A DNA stretch of 64,000 bases. It comes from Falsiphaeobacter marinintestinus. GTDB taxonomy: Bacteria; Pseudomonadota; Alphaproteobacteria; Rhodobacterales; Rhodobacteraceae. Of the stretch, positions 53,979-61,913 are shown piece by piece. The DNA is taken from assembly GCF_007923355.1 (NCBI RefSeq), contig NZ_VOGO01000008.1, positions 62,001 through 126,000 of the forward strand. Direction: 5' to 3'. How positions within the stretch are numbered: position 1 is the stretch's first letter; each line of letters opens with the position of its first letter. The notes beneath the pieces were generated by a model. It was given only the letters and a program-made list of their open reading frames with translations. It was not told the origin of the DNA and made no database searches. Both the position numbers and the translations under genes were made by a program.

Positions 53979-55463
53979 ATGACATACATCCTAGCCATCG
54001 ATCAGGGCACAACGTCCAGCCGCGCAATCCTGTTTGACGCCGCAATGCAGGTCGCGGGCAGCGCCCAAAAGGAATTCACCCAGATCTTTCCGCACTCCGG
54101 CTGGGTCGAACACGATCCGGAAGAGATCTGGTCGACCACGATTGACGTCTGCAAGGCTGTGATGGCGCAACAAGGCGTCACCGCCAGTGACATCGCCGGA
54201 ATTGGCATCACCAATCAACGTGAGACCACGGTGATCTGGGACCGCGAGACCGGCGCACCATTGCACAACGCCATTGTCTGGCAGGACCGCCGCACCGCGT
54301 CGATGTGCGAAACCCTGCGTGAGGCCGGGCACGCAAAGATGGTCACGCAGACAACCGGGCTGCTGCTTGATCCGTATTTCTCGGGCACCAAGGTCAAATG
54401 GGTGCTCGACCAGAACCCCGGTGCCCGCACTCGCGCTGCCAAGGGGGAACTGCTGTTCGGGACCATCGACAGTTTCCTGATCTGGCGTCTGACCGGCGGC
54501 AAGGTCCACGCCACCGATGCCACCAACGCCGCCCGCACGCTGCTGTTTGACATCCACACAGGCGAATGGAGCCCCGAGATCTGCGCGTTGCTGGACGTGC
54601 CCACGGCGATGCTGCCAACCGTCCATGACAGCGCCGCCGATTTCGGGCGCACGAAATCGGAGATTTTCGGCGGTGAACTCCCCATTTTGGGCGTCGCGGG
54701 CGATCAACAGGCGGCGACCATCGGACAGGCCTGCTTTAACCCAGGGATGATGAAATCGACCTATGGCACGGGGTGTTTTGCTCTGCTCAACACCGGCGAC
54801 ACACCTGTGGCCTCGCAAAACCGGATGCTGACCACCATCGCCTATCAGCTGAACGGCCAGCGCACCTATGCGCTCGAAGGGTCGATCTTCGTCGCCGGGG
54901 CTGCCGTGCAATGGCTGCGTGATGGTTTGGGCCTGATCGAAACCGCTGCGCAAAGCGGTGAACTTGCTTTGCAGGCCGACCTCAGCCAGGAAATCACGCT
55001 GGTCCCGGCCTTCACCGGCCTTGGCGCACCTTATTGGAACCCCGATTGCCGGGGGGCCATGTTTGGGTTGACCCGCAACACCGGACCCGCCGAAATCGCC
55101 CGTGCCACGCTGGAAAGCATCGCCTTCCAGACACGCGACCTCTGGGAAGCGATGCGGGCCGACTGGACGGGCGCGGCGGATGTGACCCTGCGCGTCGATG
55201 GCGGGATGAGCGCCAGTGACCTTGCCCTGCAAGGGTTGTCCGACATTCTGGGTGCCCCCGTGGATCGTCCCGTGATGCAGGAAACCACCGCGCTGGGCGC
55301 GGCATGGCTGGCCGGGATGCAGGCCGGTATCTATCCCGATATGCAGGGGTTTTCTGACAATTGGGCGCTGGATCGGCGGTTCGAACCCGAAATGTCCAAA
55401 GACCAACGCGACGCCGCCTATGCCCGCTGGTTGCGGGCCGTCAACGCGGCCATGGCCTATTGA
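53979..55463 (+). CDS. glpK: Glycerol kinase GlpK
   Basis: 494 residues of the FGGY kinase family: [14 protein letters not shown] at 7-20, WQDRRT near 102, [14 protein letters not shown] near 264, and a C-terminal domain with [18 protein letters not shown]. It phosphorylates glycerol to glycerol-3-phosphate. No glpF, glpD or glpR are adjacent. AGGAGG before ATG. The stop codon abuts the convergent idi stop with no gap. Confidence 0.95.
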   Translation: MTYILAIDQGTTSSRAILFDAAMQVAGSAQKEFTQIFPHSGWVEHDPEEIWSTTIDVCKAVMAQQGVTASDIAGIGITNQRETTVIWDRETGAPLHNAIVWQDRRTASMCETLREAGHAKMVTQTTGLLLDPYFSGTKVKWVLDQNPGARTRAAKGELLFGTIDSFLIWRLTGGKVHATDATNAARTLLFDIHTGEWSPEICALLDVPTAMLPTVHDSAADFGRTKSEIFGGELPILGVAGDQQAATIGQACFNPGMMKSTYGTGCFALLNTGDTPVASQNRMLTTIAYQLNGQRTYALEGSIFVAGAAVQWLRDGLGLIETAAQSGELALQADLSQEITLVPAFTGLGAPYWNPDCRGAMFGLTRNTGPAEIARATLESIAFQTRDLWEAMRADWTGAADVTLRVDGGMSASDLALQGLSDILGAPVDRPVMQETTALGAAWLAGMQAGIYPDMQGFSDNWALDRRFEPEMSKDQRDAAYARWLRAVNAAMAY

Positions 55464-56006
55464 TCAGCGTTTCGATGCCATGATCAGATCGGGGCCGAAA
55501 ATCGTGTCCGCGTGGTTCTTGAGATATATTTTCAGCCATGGTGTGAACCGGTCGGGGTGACGGGCGATTTCGGCCAGCAGGTCGTGATAATCAACCCATC
55601 GGATCGCCATAACCTCGTCCGGGTTGGGGTTAATCGCCAGCGCGCCGCGCGCCTGGGCCAGGAACACATCGACCACTTCATGTTCAACCATGCCATTGCC
55701 AACATCGGCCCGGTATTCCAGCCGCTGGCGGTATTCAGGGATCAGCCCCTCGATCCCCAGCTCTTCGCGCAACCGCCGAACCGCGCAGGTGCTGGGCGGT
55801 TCGTTCCAATCGGGGTGGGTGCAGCAGGTGTTCGCCCACAGGCCGGGCGTGTGGTATTTTCCCATGGCCCGCTGCTGCATCAGGATCTCGGTTCCGCGCA
55901 CGACAAACACGGACACAGCCTTGTGCTTCAGACCCTTTTCATGGGCCTCGATCTTGTCGGTCGGTAACAGCTGCCCATCAACCCAGGCCGGGATCATAAG
56001 GCTCAT
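55464..56006 (-). CDS. idi: Isopentenyl-diphosphate delta-isomerase
   Basis: 180 residues from ATG 56006. Nudix-type type-1 Idi: KAVSVFVVRGTEILMQQRA, YHTPGLWANTCCTHP (catalytic Cys in TCCTHP, residue about 71), RRLREELGIEG (Nudix helix) and MVEHEVVDVF with the second catalytic Glu. It interconverts IPP and DMAPP. The upstream region includes a perfect palindrome at 56168. Confidence 0.93.
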   Translation of the reverse strand: MSLMIPAWVDGQLLPTDKIEAHEKGLKHKAVSVFVVRGTEILMQQRAMGKYHTPGLWANTCCTHPDWNEPPSTCAVRRLREELGIEGLIPEYRQRLEYRADVGNGMVEHEVVDVFLAQARGALAINPNPDEVMAIRWVDYHDLLAEIARHPDRFTPWLKIYLKNHADTIFGPDLIMASKR

Positions 56007-56167
56007 GGCAGACGCCCCCCGATCACTGCAGAGCACGAGCGGGTCGGTCGATCATGACGAAGATAGATTGGGCGCACGCGTACATATCCTGACCAAGTTG
56101 CAGCCTCCCGCCCTTGGCAGACCCCACATCTGCCCGGCGAAGGGATACAGTTAATATAGGAACAGAG

Positions 56168-56181
56168 ATTGGTATACCAAT
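56168..56181. promoter_or_regulatory. Perfect 14-base palindrome ATTGGTATACCAAT
   Basis: A symmetric sequence of the GntR/FadR-type operator style (TGGT-AT-ACCA), located about 160 bases before the idi start and just past the cytochrome gene terminator. The regulator and target are not known. Confidence 0.35.
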
Positions 56182-56187
56182 GATACG

Positions 56188-56214
56188 AAAGGCCGCGGCG
56201 AACCCGCGGCCTTT
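56188..56214 (-). terminator. Terminator of the cytochrome gene
   Basis: AAAGGCCGCGG (56188-56198) and CCGCGGCCTTT (56204-56214) make an 11-base stem with a five-base loop 23 bases after the cytochrome stop. Only three T follow on the minus strand. Confidence 0.7.
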
Positions 56215-56237
56215 GCGACATTCATCAGGTGTCAAAG

Positions 56238-56654
56238 TTACTCGGCAGCCGGGCTGACGCTGACCAGATAGGCCCAGATATCCTCGCCGCCCTTTTTCAG
56301 CTTGAACGACATTTTCGACTTGGCCGATGTGCTGCCCAGAGTCTCTTGCAGAAAAGCCTTGGGGTCGGTGGTATAAGCAACAAAGTTGGCCTCGTCCCAG
56401 ACCAGACCGGCTTCGCCTGCGGCAACCAGATCGGCACCGTATTTGAAATCTGCGGTCCCTGCGGCGCGTCCGGGAAGTCCGAACAGGTTCGGGCCGGTCT
56501 TGCCGCCCTTGACGATTGTTTCGCCGTCATCCGACACGATCATGTGGCACGACTTGCATTTCTTGAAGCCTTTTTCGCCCTTGGCGGCGTCGCCCTCGGC
56601 AAATGCCGGGACAGCCAGCATGGCCAGGGCTGCTGTAGCTATCAAACGTTTCAT
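56238..56654 (-). CDS. Periplasmic c-type cytochrome (class I, c2-like)
   Basis: 138 residues from ATG 56654. Signal peptide ending at AFAEG; haem site CKSCH near 37-41 in GFKKCKSCHMI; a long KTGPNLFGLPGR segment; and a probable axial Met in KSKMSFKLKKGGEDIWAYL. It fits cytochrome c2/c550 electron carriers of alphaproteobacteria that link bc1 to oxidases or other acceptors. Monocistronic with a terminator. Confidence 0.9.
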   Translation of the reverse strand: MKRLIATAALAMLAVPAFAEGDAAKGEKGFKKCKSCHMIVSDDGETIVKGGKTGPNLFGLPGRAAGTADFKYGADLVAAGEAGLVWDEANFVAYTTDPKAFLQETLGSTSAKSKMSFKLKKGGEDIWAYLVSVSPAAE

Positions 56655-56754
56655 GGCTCTCTCCAACGGTTTTCGCTGAGGACAATACGTAGGGCAACGG
56701 CCCGAGAGTCAATTGGCAGATTGCCGCGCTTGACCGGGCCTTTGGTCGCGTATC

Positions 56755-57780
56755 CTAGCCCTTGTCAGCGCTCCAGCAGGGCAGCAGATCGCCGCTCGCC
56801 GGGGTCGCCGCATGCACGCCGCGCGCGATGGCGCGGCTCAGGCACAGCGCAGCGGCGTGGCCAATCCGGGCCAGATCGCGTTCGGTCTGCATCAGTTTGC
56901 GATCCCCGGTGGATACGCTGAACACCAGATCGCCGTCACCGGGCGAATGGGCCGGTACGGTCGCGCGGCCAATACCATCATGCGCCGCGATCGCCAGCCG
57001 CTGGCATTGTGCCTTGGACAGGTCGGCATCCGTAGCGACAATGGCGATGGTCGTGTTCATCCTCTCATCCGGCAAGGGTGCCGCCAATTCCAGCATCCGG
57101 GCCAGTTTGCGGCTGTTCAACTGTCGCCCCAACCCGGCATTGAGGTCCGGGCCCAGCCCGCCGAATTCCCCGTCCACCTCAAACGGAGCCGCCCAGAAAT
57201 GCTGCTCGCCGGGCGTGGTGACGCTGCCCATCGGATTCGCCGCCACCAAAGCACCAACCGTGATGCCGTCGTCCAGCACGAAAGAGGCCGAGCCCAAACC
57301 GCCTTTCAGCATCGCGGTCATCGCACCAGTCCCAGCCCCGGCGCTGCCGATGTCGAATGTGTCCGAGGCCGCCTCATACGCCGCGCGGCCCAGAGCGCGA
57401 TACGGGTTGTCTGCCCAGTCCTTGTTGCCGCCGTTCAGCAGATCGAAGATGATTGCGCCGGGCACCAGCGGGATGACGGCGTTGCCGATCCGAAACCCCC
57501 TATCTGCGGCGCGAAGTCCATCCATCACTCCGGAACAGGCATCCAGCCCAAAGGCAGACCCGCCAGACAAGACCAGCGCATCAATCGCCGCCACGGATTT
57601 GTCAGGTGCCAGAAGGTCAGTCTCGCGCGTGCCGGGTGCACCGCCCATGACATGGACCGAGGCGGTGAATGGGTGGTTAGCGGTCAGAACGGTGCTGCCG
57701 GTTTTGATCTCAGAGTCAGCAGAATGGCCGACCTTGAGACCGGGAATGTCAGTGATAAGGTTGCGAGGGCCTGGGATCAT
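56755..57780 (-). CDS. P1 family peptidase (DmpA/NylC-like, Ntn fold)
   Basis: 341 residues from ATG 57780, which has GGA eight bases upstream; ATG 57801 is also in frame but has no site. Motifs: GPRNLITDIPGLKVG at the start, DALVLSGGSAFGLDA near 67-81 and the self-cleavage site Asn242-Thr243 in RMNTTIAIVATDA, with Thr243 as expected nucleophile after processing. Family members are D-stereospecific aminopeptidases, beta-aminopeptidases or nylon oligomer hydrolases. Substrate unknown. Confidence 0.85.
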   Translation of the reverse strand: MIPGPRNLITDIPGLKVGHSADSEIKTGSTVLTANHPFTASVHVMGGAPGTRETDLLAPDKSVAAIDALVLSGGSAFGLDACSGVMDGLRAADRGFRIGNAVIPLVPGAIIFDLLNGGNKDWADNPYRALGRAAYEAASDTFDIGSAGAGTGAMTAMLKGGLGSASFVLDDGITVGALVAANPMGSVTTPGEQHFWAAPFEVDGEFGGLGPDLNAGLGRQLNSRKLARMLELAAPLPDERMNTTIAIVATDADLSKAQCQRLAIAAHDGIGRATVPAHSPGDGDLVFSVSTGDRKLMQTERDLARIGHAAALCLSRAIARGVHAATPASGDLLPCWSADKG

Positions 57781-57874
57781 AAGATGTTCCTGCACTGTCA
57801 TGTCTGGCGTGCCGCGCACGCGATCCGTTCAAATCTGGGGGCGCTGCCCCCGCCGCGCTACGCGCGCCTCCCCC

Positions 57875-57935
57875 GGGATATTTTGGGCAAGAGGAAGCCG
57901 AAATGCGCCCTTTTTCCTCTTGCTCCAAATATCCC
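57875..57935. repeat. Intergenic palindrome F (GGGATATTT...GCAAGAGGAA type)
   Basis: Left arm 57875-57896 (GGGATATTTTGGGCAAGAGGAA) pairs with right arm 57914-57935 (TTCCTCTTGCTCCAAATATCCC) with two or three mismatches. It belongs with palindrome D. A G/C hairpin GGGGGC/GCCCCC precedes it at about 57837-57850. Confidence 0.75.
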
Positions 57936-57971
57936 CGCCGGAGGCATTGCCCGTCAGGGCAAATTCTTGCG

Positions 57972-58718
57972 TCAGATGCAGCGGCCGCCGTCGACTTCCA
58001 TGGCGACCCCGGTGATCATCCCGGCTTCGTCCGAGCATAAGAAACACGCGGCATTGCCCATGTCTTCGGGTTGGGAGAACCGGCCCAGCGGAATCGTGGA
58101 CAGGAACTTGGCGCGCATTTCGGGAGTGTCTTCGCCCATGAAGGATTTCAGAAGCGGCGTTTCTCCGGCCACCGGATTCAGGGCATTCACACGGATGCCA
58201 TCCGGGGCCAGCTCCACGGCCATGGTGCGGGTGGCGGTGATCATCCAGCCCTTGGAGGCGTTGTACCAGTTCAGTCGGGGGCGCGGTGACACGCCTGCAG
58301 TCGAGGCGATGTTGAGGATTACGCCTTGCTTGCGATCCTTCATGTGGGGCACCAGCGCCCGGGCGGTGAGGTAAACGGATTTCATGTTGACCCGGAACAC
58401 CCGGTCGAAATCATCTTCGCTGACGTCTTCCAATGGGGTGGGCATATGGGTCACGCCGGCATTGTTCACAAGGATATCGAGGTGCCCAAAGGCCGACAGG
58501 GCGGCGTCTGCCATCGCTTGCACCGACGTGCCATCTGACACATCAACAGTTTGCGCGACAGCAGCGCTACCCAGCTCGGCCGCAAGCGCATTAGCGGCGT
58601 TTCCGTTGATGTCAGCGATCATCACGCGCGCGCCCTCGGCGATGAATTTGCGAACCATTCCGGCGCCAAAGCCCGAGGCCCCCCCGGTGACGATGGCGGT
58701 TTTGCCCTTCAGTCGCAT
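57972..58718 (-). CDS. SDR family oxidoreductase
   Basis: 248 residues of a classical short-chain dehydrogenase: TGGASGFGAG (11-20) for the cofactor, NNAG at 85-88, and the catalytic Ser139, Tyr152 and Lys156 (YNASKGW). The Asp at position 36 in MIADINGN suggests NAD over NADP. Residue style is glucose 1-dehydrogenase/3-oxoacyl reductase-like. Substrate unknown; it appears to be in its own unit. Confidence 0.87.
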   Translation of the reverse strand: MRLKGKTAIVTGGASGFGAGMVRKFIAEGARVMIADINGNAANALAAELGSAAVAQTVDVSDGTSVQAMADAALSAFGHLDILVNNAGVTHMPTPLEDVSEDDFDRVFRVNMKSVYLTARALVPHMKDRKQGVILNIASTAGVSPRPRLNWYNASKGWMITATRTMAVELAPDGIRVNALNPVAGETPLLKSFMGEDTPEMRAKFLSTIPLGRFSQPEDMGNAACFLCSDEAGMITGVAMEVDGGRCI

Positions 58719-58767
58719 AGCATTCTCCCAAACTGTTTTGCCGGAAGACTATCAGCGGGCGCGTGGA

Positions 58768-59193
58768 TCACAACGCGTCTTTGTCGATTTTGCCACGCAA
58801 CGTCTTTACGGCCCCGCGCTGTTTTTTGGCATCGACCCGGCGGCGTTGTGAGCCCTTGGTCGGTTTGGTGGGGATCCGGCGTTTCGGCGCGACCAGCGCC
58901 TGACGGATCAGATCGACCAGACGGTCGCGTACAATTTCACGGTTGCGAACCTGCGAGCGGGTTTCGTCGCATTGCAGGATGATCGCGCCTTCGTTGGTCC
59001 AGCGGCGCCCGGCAAGCCGTTTCAGGCGGGTTTTGACGGCGGGGGTCAGGGATGGCGAACGCTGCGCTTCGAATCGCAACTCAACGGCCGACGACACCTT
59101 GTTGACGTTTTGCCCGCCGGGACCGGACGCCCGCATAAAGCTTTCGGACAGCTCCCAATCCTGCAGGGTGATATCGTTGGTGACGTTCAACAT
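58768..59193 (-). CDS. arfB: Alternative ribosome-rescue factor ArfB
   Basis: 141 residues: peptidyl-tRNA hydrolase domain with the GGQ motif in RASGPGGQNVNKVSSAVEL, and the basic tail that enters the mRNA channel (KRRIPTKPTKGSQRRRVDAKKQRG). It hydrolyses peptidyl-tRNA on ribosomes stalled without a stop codon. The length is right for ArfB/YaeJ rather than RF1/RF2. A separate tiny unit with its own terminator lies just upstream. Confidence 0.93.
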   Translation of the reverse strand: MLNVTNDITLQDWELSESFMRASGPGGQNVNKVSSAVELRFEAQRSPSLTPAVKTRLKRLAGRRWTNEGAIILQCDETRSQVRNREIVRDRLVDLIRQALVAPKRRIPTKPTKGSQRRRVDAKKQRGAVKTLRGKIDKDAL

Positions 59194-59223
59194 GGGGCGT
59201 TTCTATACCGGAACGACCCATTC

Positions 59224-59257
59224 AAAAAGGGCCGCCCGACTGAACGGGCGGCCCTTT
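59224..59257 (-). terminator. Intrinsic terminator of the small unit upstream of arfB
   Basis: On the minus strand GGGCCGCCCG and CGGGCGGCCC (59229-59238 with 59245-59254) form a ten-base stem, extended by A/T pairs, with a six-base loop and five T. It ends the short transcript that starts near 59415, 31 bases before arfB. Confidence 0.85.
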
Positions 59258-59329
59258 CGAAAGTTTTCGGAGGTGGGTCGGTGAGACCTCACAGAGATCG
59301 ATCGGGCACCAGTCCCGATAAGGGCTGCC

Positions 59330-59386
59330 TTACCGGGCGGCCTCAAGACCTGTTCCGACACCTCGCTCCAATACCTTTCTTGACAC
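59330..59386 (-). CDS. 18-codon mini-ORF behind a perfect extended Shine-Dalgarno site
   Basis: GTG at 59384-59386 starts a frame of 18 codons (product MSRKVLERGVGTGLEAAR) ending at TAA 59330-59332. It is directly preceded by AAGGAGGTGATCCA (59387-59400), a 14-base complement of the 16S rRNA 3' end, with the AGGAGG core seven bases before GTG. Peptide is basic; function unknown. It may be a leader peptide or a translated sRNA. Confidence 0.45.
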   Translation of the reverse strand: MSRKVLERGVGTGLEAAR

Positions 59387-59462
59387 TGGATCACCTCCTT
59401 ATCTTTCCTGTTGAACTCGATAAGATGGTGGCACGGACTGTGCGATTGTCAAAGAAAAATCG

Positions 59463-60092
59463 TCAGGCCATCAGATTGCGGGGGTCAATTCGACCGATAA
59501 TCAGGCGGAATGGCACCAGTGCGATCAGTGCCAGCGACAGTTTTACCATCCAGTCGGCAACCGCCAGCGACACCCAAAGCGGGGCGACCGGGCCCATGCC
59601 CAGCAGCGGCAGTGTTTCGTTGGCCCAGCTGACATCATTGCCGGGTTCCAGCCAGATCAGCTGCGCCGAAAAGGCGATTGTGAAAAACAGCACCGTGTCC
59701 ACAGACGACCCGATCAGGGTCGAAGCCAGCGGCGCGCGCCACCAGCGGCCCTCGCGCAGGGCGGAAAAGATGCTGACATCCAGAAGCTGCGCGGTCAGAA
59801 ATGCCAGTCCCGATCCGATGGCGATACGGAAGGTGACCAGCGGGCCGAATTCGCCGACGATCTGGGTGCCGATAAGCGAGCAGAACAAACCGACGATAAA
59901 TCCGACAAAGACCACGGTGCGGGCAGGTCCTGCGCCATAGATCCGGTTCATCAGGTCGGTGACCAGAAAGGCGAGCGGATAGGTGAACGCCCCCCATGTC
60001 AGCCAGTTTCCAAACAGAAACTGAACCAGGATGTTCGAGGCCACAACAATGGCGGCCATGGCAAGAATGCCGGGAAGGTGAGCGCGTGTCAT
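59463..60092 (-). CDS. Queuosine precursor transporter (YhhQ/VUT family)
   Basis: 209 residues from ATG 60092. Six to seven hydrophobic helices, with NILVQF, the hallmark FPLAFLVTDLMNRIYG-like segment (here TYPLAFLVTDLMNRIYG), SSVDTVLFFTIAF and a C-terminal GRID. This family (DUF165) imports queuine or preQ precursors. A longer open frame to 60179 is rejected; the extension is not membrane-like. There is no preQ1 riboswitch that I can see upstream. Confidence 0.87.
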   Translation of the reverse strand: MTRAHLPGILAMAAIVVASNILVQFLFGNWLTWGAFTYPLAFLVTDLMNRIYGAGPARTVVFVGFIVGLFCSLIGTQIVGEFGPLVTFRIAIGSGLAFLTAQLLDVSIFSALREGRWWRAPLASTLIGSSVDTVLFFTIAFSAQLIWLEPGNDVSWANETLPLLGMGPVAPLWVSLAVADWMVKLSLALIALVPFRLIIGRIDPRNLMA

Positions 60093-60180
60093 ACTGTAAT
60101 CCGTTTTGGCAAGGTCGCGGAGACTTGTCCCGATCAGTCGGGCAGGCGGCCTGTTACCGGGTTGCGACAAATTGCGCAAG

Positions 60181-61062
60181 TCAATCCGGCAGGGCGTATT
60201 CCACGATCTCGGTCCGTTGGAACGATTTGAAGTTGTCGTCCGAAATCATCGTGGCCCTCAGAATGCCGACCTCATCCCGCCAGATGGACAGACCTTCAAG
60301 GTTGTCATGGGTGCCAAAAGCGGTGCGGATCAGGGTTGCTTCAGCTTCCGGTCCGTCCGCGCCAAAGCTCCAACGGCGCAGTTGCGTGCGGAATCCGATC
60401 ACGCTGAAGCCCCGTTCAAGCAGATAGAACCGCCCGTCCGGGCCGAAATCGGCCCCAACAGGCTGAAATCCACGACTGGACGGCAAGGAAAACGGCACGG
60501 TCCACCGGTCGTTCTCCAACCTGTAGACCGGGATCCCCCCGTGGGCATCGCGGCTGCCTTCGGGCAGGGTATACAGGCGGCCCTGATCGTCTTGTGCAAG
60601 GGCTTCCAGCGATTTGTTCGCGCCCATCCCGGCAAAGGTTGCGGCGCGCGACCTGACCTGCGCTGCAGAATCCGGGGTGTCATAGGTGGCGACCCGGTGC
60701 GACCCTTCGAAGGATATGTGCATCGTTCCGTCCGGTTCGATGTCCAGCCCTTCGGCATCGGTGATGCCCTTGCTCAACCGCCCGCCGGTGCTGGAGCGCA
60801 GCCACCACCATTCGTCGACTGTAATGTCAGCGATCAGGCCAGCCTCGCGATCAATCAATGCCCGCGCAAAGAATCCGCGATCGGTCAGGGCGAACAGGCC
60901 CAGACCGTCAGGATCAAGTTCAATGGCTGAAAACCCGCCGAACCAGCCCCCGGCGCCCGTCCACTCGTAACTGCCAAGATACTCGGCCCGGTGTTCGGAC
61001 GCGGGCAGACGGCAAGCGACAAGGGCGAACGCGATTACTGCGACTGCAGGACCGAAGCGCAT
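60181..61062 (-). CDS. Lipoprotein with esterase-like activity-of-phytase domain
   Basis: 293 residues. N-terminal lipobox FALVACR gives a lipidated Cys17. The rest is a beta-propeller-like domain typical of the phytase-esterase-like family (GGFSAIELDPDGLGLFALTDRG, ITDAEGLDIEPDGTMHISFEGSHRV, HDNLEGLSIWRDE), with repeated Asp-rich loops that could hold calcium. Activity is unproven in the family. Its first 28 bases overlap the mepA end, so the two are co-translated. Confidence 0.82.
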   Translation of the reverse strand: MRFGPAVAVIAFALVACRLPASEHRAEYLGSYEWTGAGGWFGGFSAIELDPDGLGLFALTDRGFFARALIDREAGLIADITVDEWWWLRSSTGGRLSKGITDAEGLDIEPDGTMHISFEGSHRVATYDTPDSAAQVRSRAATFAGMGANKSLEALAQDDQGRLYTLPEGSRDAHGGIPVYRLENDRWTVPFSLPSSRGFQPVGADFGPDGRFYLLERGFSVIGFRTQLRRWSFGADGPEAEATLIRTAFGTHDNLEGLSIWRDEVGILRATMISDDNFKSFQRTEIVEYALPD

Positions 61063-61913
61063 TGCTGGGGCAGATCTGCCAGAACGTAGGGGCCCTTCTT
61101 ACGCGGCTTGGCCTTGGGCGCATTCGGGTCCTTGGGCTTGGGCGGCGGCGGGTTCAGGATGTTGTTCACCCATTGCTGCGCCTCGGCACACCCGTCGCCT
61201 TTGGGGGGCGGGTTCTGATTGGTACAGCCCTTGGCGCCCTTGGGGCAGGCCAGCCGGACGTGGAAATGATAGTTGTGATACGGCCACGACCGGATTTTGC
61301 GCAGCCAGCGGCGGTTGCCGGTTTCATCTTTGCACATCTGCACCTTGATGCCCGGCGAAACGAATATCCGGGCCACGCGCTTGTCTTTCGCAGCCTCGCG
61401 CAGAATGCGGTGATGTGCGCGGCTCCAGTTGCCATTCACAGAAGCTTCGTTCTTGGACGAAACCGAGATTGACGAAATGTTTTCGCGCGTGTTGCGCGAC
61501 AGGTTGATCCGCGACGCAGGAAGCATCCAGATATCGGCATCCAGCCCCATCTGGTGGCTGCGGTGCCCAGACAACATCGGCCCGCCACGCGGCTGGCTGA
61601 GGTCGCCGATATACAGCCCCTTCCATCCCGGTTGCTTGGCGGCAAACTTGCTCAGATCCTGAAGATAATCGACCAGATCCGGATGGCCCCAGTTCCGATT
61701 GCGCGACAGGCGCATCGCTTGCCAGGTCGGGCCGGTTTCGGCCAACTCTGCGGCCCCGGCCACGCAGCCCTTGGAATAGCTGCCATAGGCGGCAGGTTTT
61801 TGCCGAGAGCCAGTATCCTTTGCGCCAAAAAGTTGTTTGGCCGGTGTTTGCGCGCCAACCGGCGCCGCAAAGGCCAGAACCAGAACACTCAGAATTATAC
61901 GAAACAAGGTCAT
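61035..61913 (-). CDS. mepA: Penicillin-insensitive murein endopeptidase MepA
   Basis: 292 residues. Signal peptide ending near GAQTP. The LAS-type zinc ligands are in SGHRSHQMGLDADIWM (His and Asp) and HNYHFHVRLACP (His). C-terminal Pro-rich and basic region. It cuts the D-Ala-meso-DAP cross-links in peptidoglycan in the periplasm. The start overlaps the MFS stop (TGATG). Confidence 0.92.
   Translation of the reverse strand: MTLFRIILSVLVLAFAAPVGAQTPAKQLFGAKDTGSRQKPAAYGSYSKGCVAGAAELAETGPTWQAMRLSRNRNWGHPDLVDYLQDLSKFAAKQPGWKGLYIGDLSQPRGGPMLSGHRSHQMGLDADIWMLPASRINLSRNTRENISSISVSSKNEASVNGNWSRAHHRILREAAKDKRVARIFVSPGIKVQMCKDETGNRRWLRKIRSWPYHNYHFHVRLACPKGAKGCTNQNPPPKGDGCAEAQQWVNNILNPPPPKPKDPNAPKAKPRKKGPYVLADLPQQCASVLQSQ

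Larger units (their letters stand above)
59224..59415 (-). ncRNA. Probable short structured transcript with a mini-ORF
   Basis: This 269-base gap holds: TTGACA at 59447-59452 (minus), a weak -10 region CCATCTTAT, a full-length ribosome site, an 18-codon ORF, a ten-base hairpin CCCGGTAAGG/CCTTATCGGG that includes the ORF stop, a second palindrome GTGAGGTCTCAC, and an intrinsic terminator. I read it as a transcript of about 190 nt. It is not tRNA or SRP-like by the motifs I know. Confidence 0.5.

Noticed and set aside
53991-55406. A 471-codon minus-strand frame opposite glpK
   Set aside because: Shadow of a clear glycerol kinase; no recognisable motif and no ribosome site.
56812-58374. A 520-codon plus-strand frame across the P1 peptidase and SDR genes
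   Set aside because: Spans two real genes on the other strand and the palindrome between them; no protein features.
59265-59375. tRNA- or SRP-like RNA in the gap before arfB
   Set aside because: No TTCGA-type T-loop, CCA end in register or SRP GGAAGG core; arms do not fold to a cloverleaf by eye.
59387-59400. Match of TGGATCACCTCCTT on the plus strand to the 16S rRNA 3' end, suggesting an rRNA fragment
   Set aside because: The similarity does not extend upstream into 16S sequence; on the minus strand it is better read as an extended Shine-Dalgarno site before a GTG ORF.
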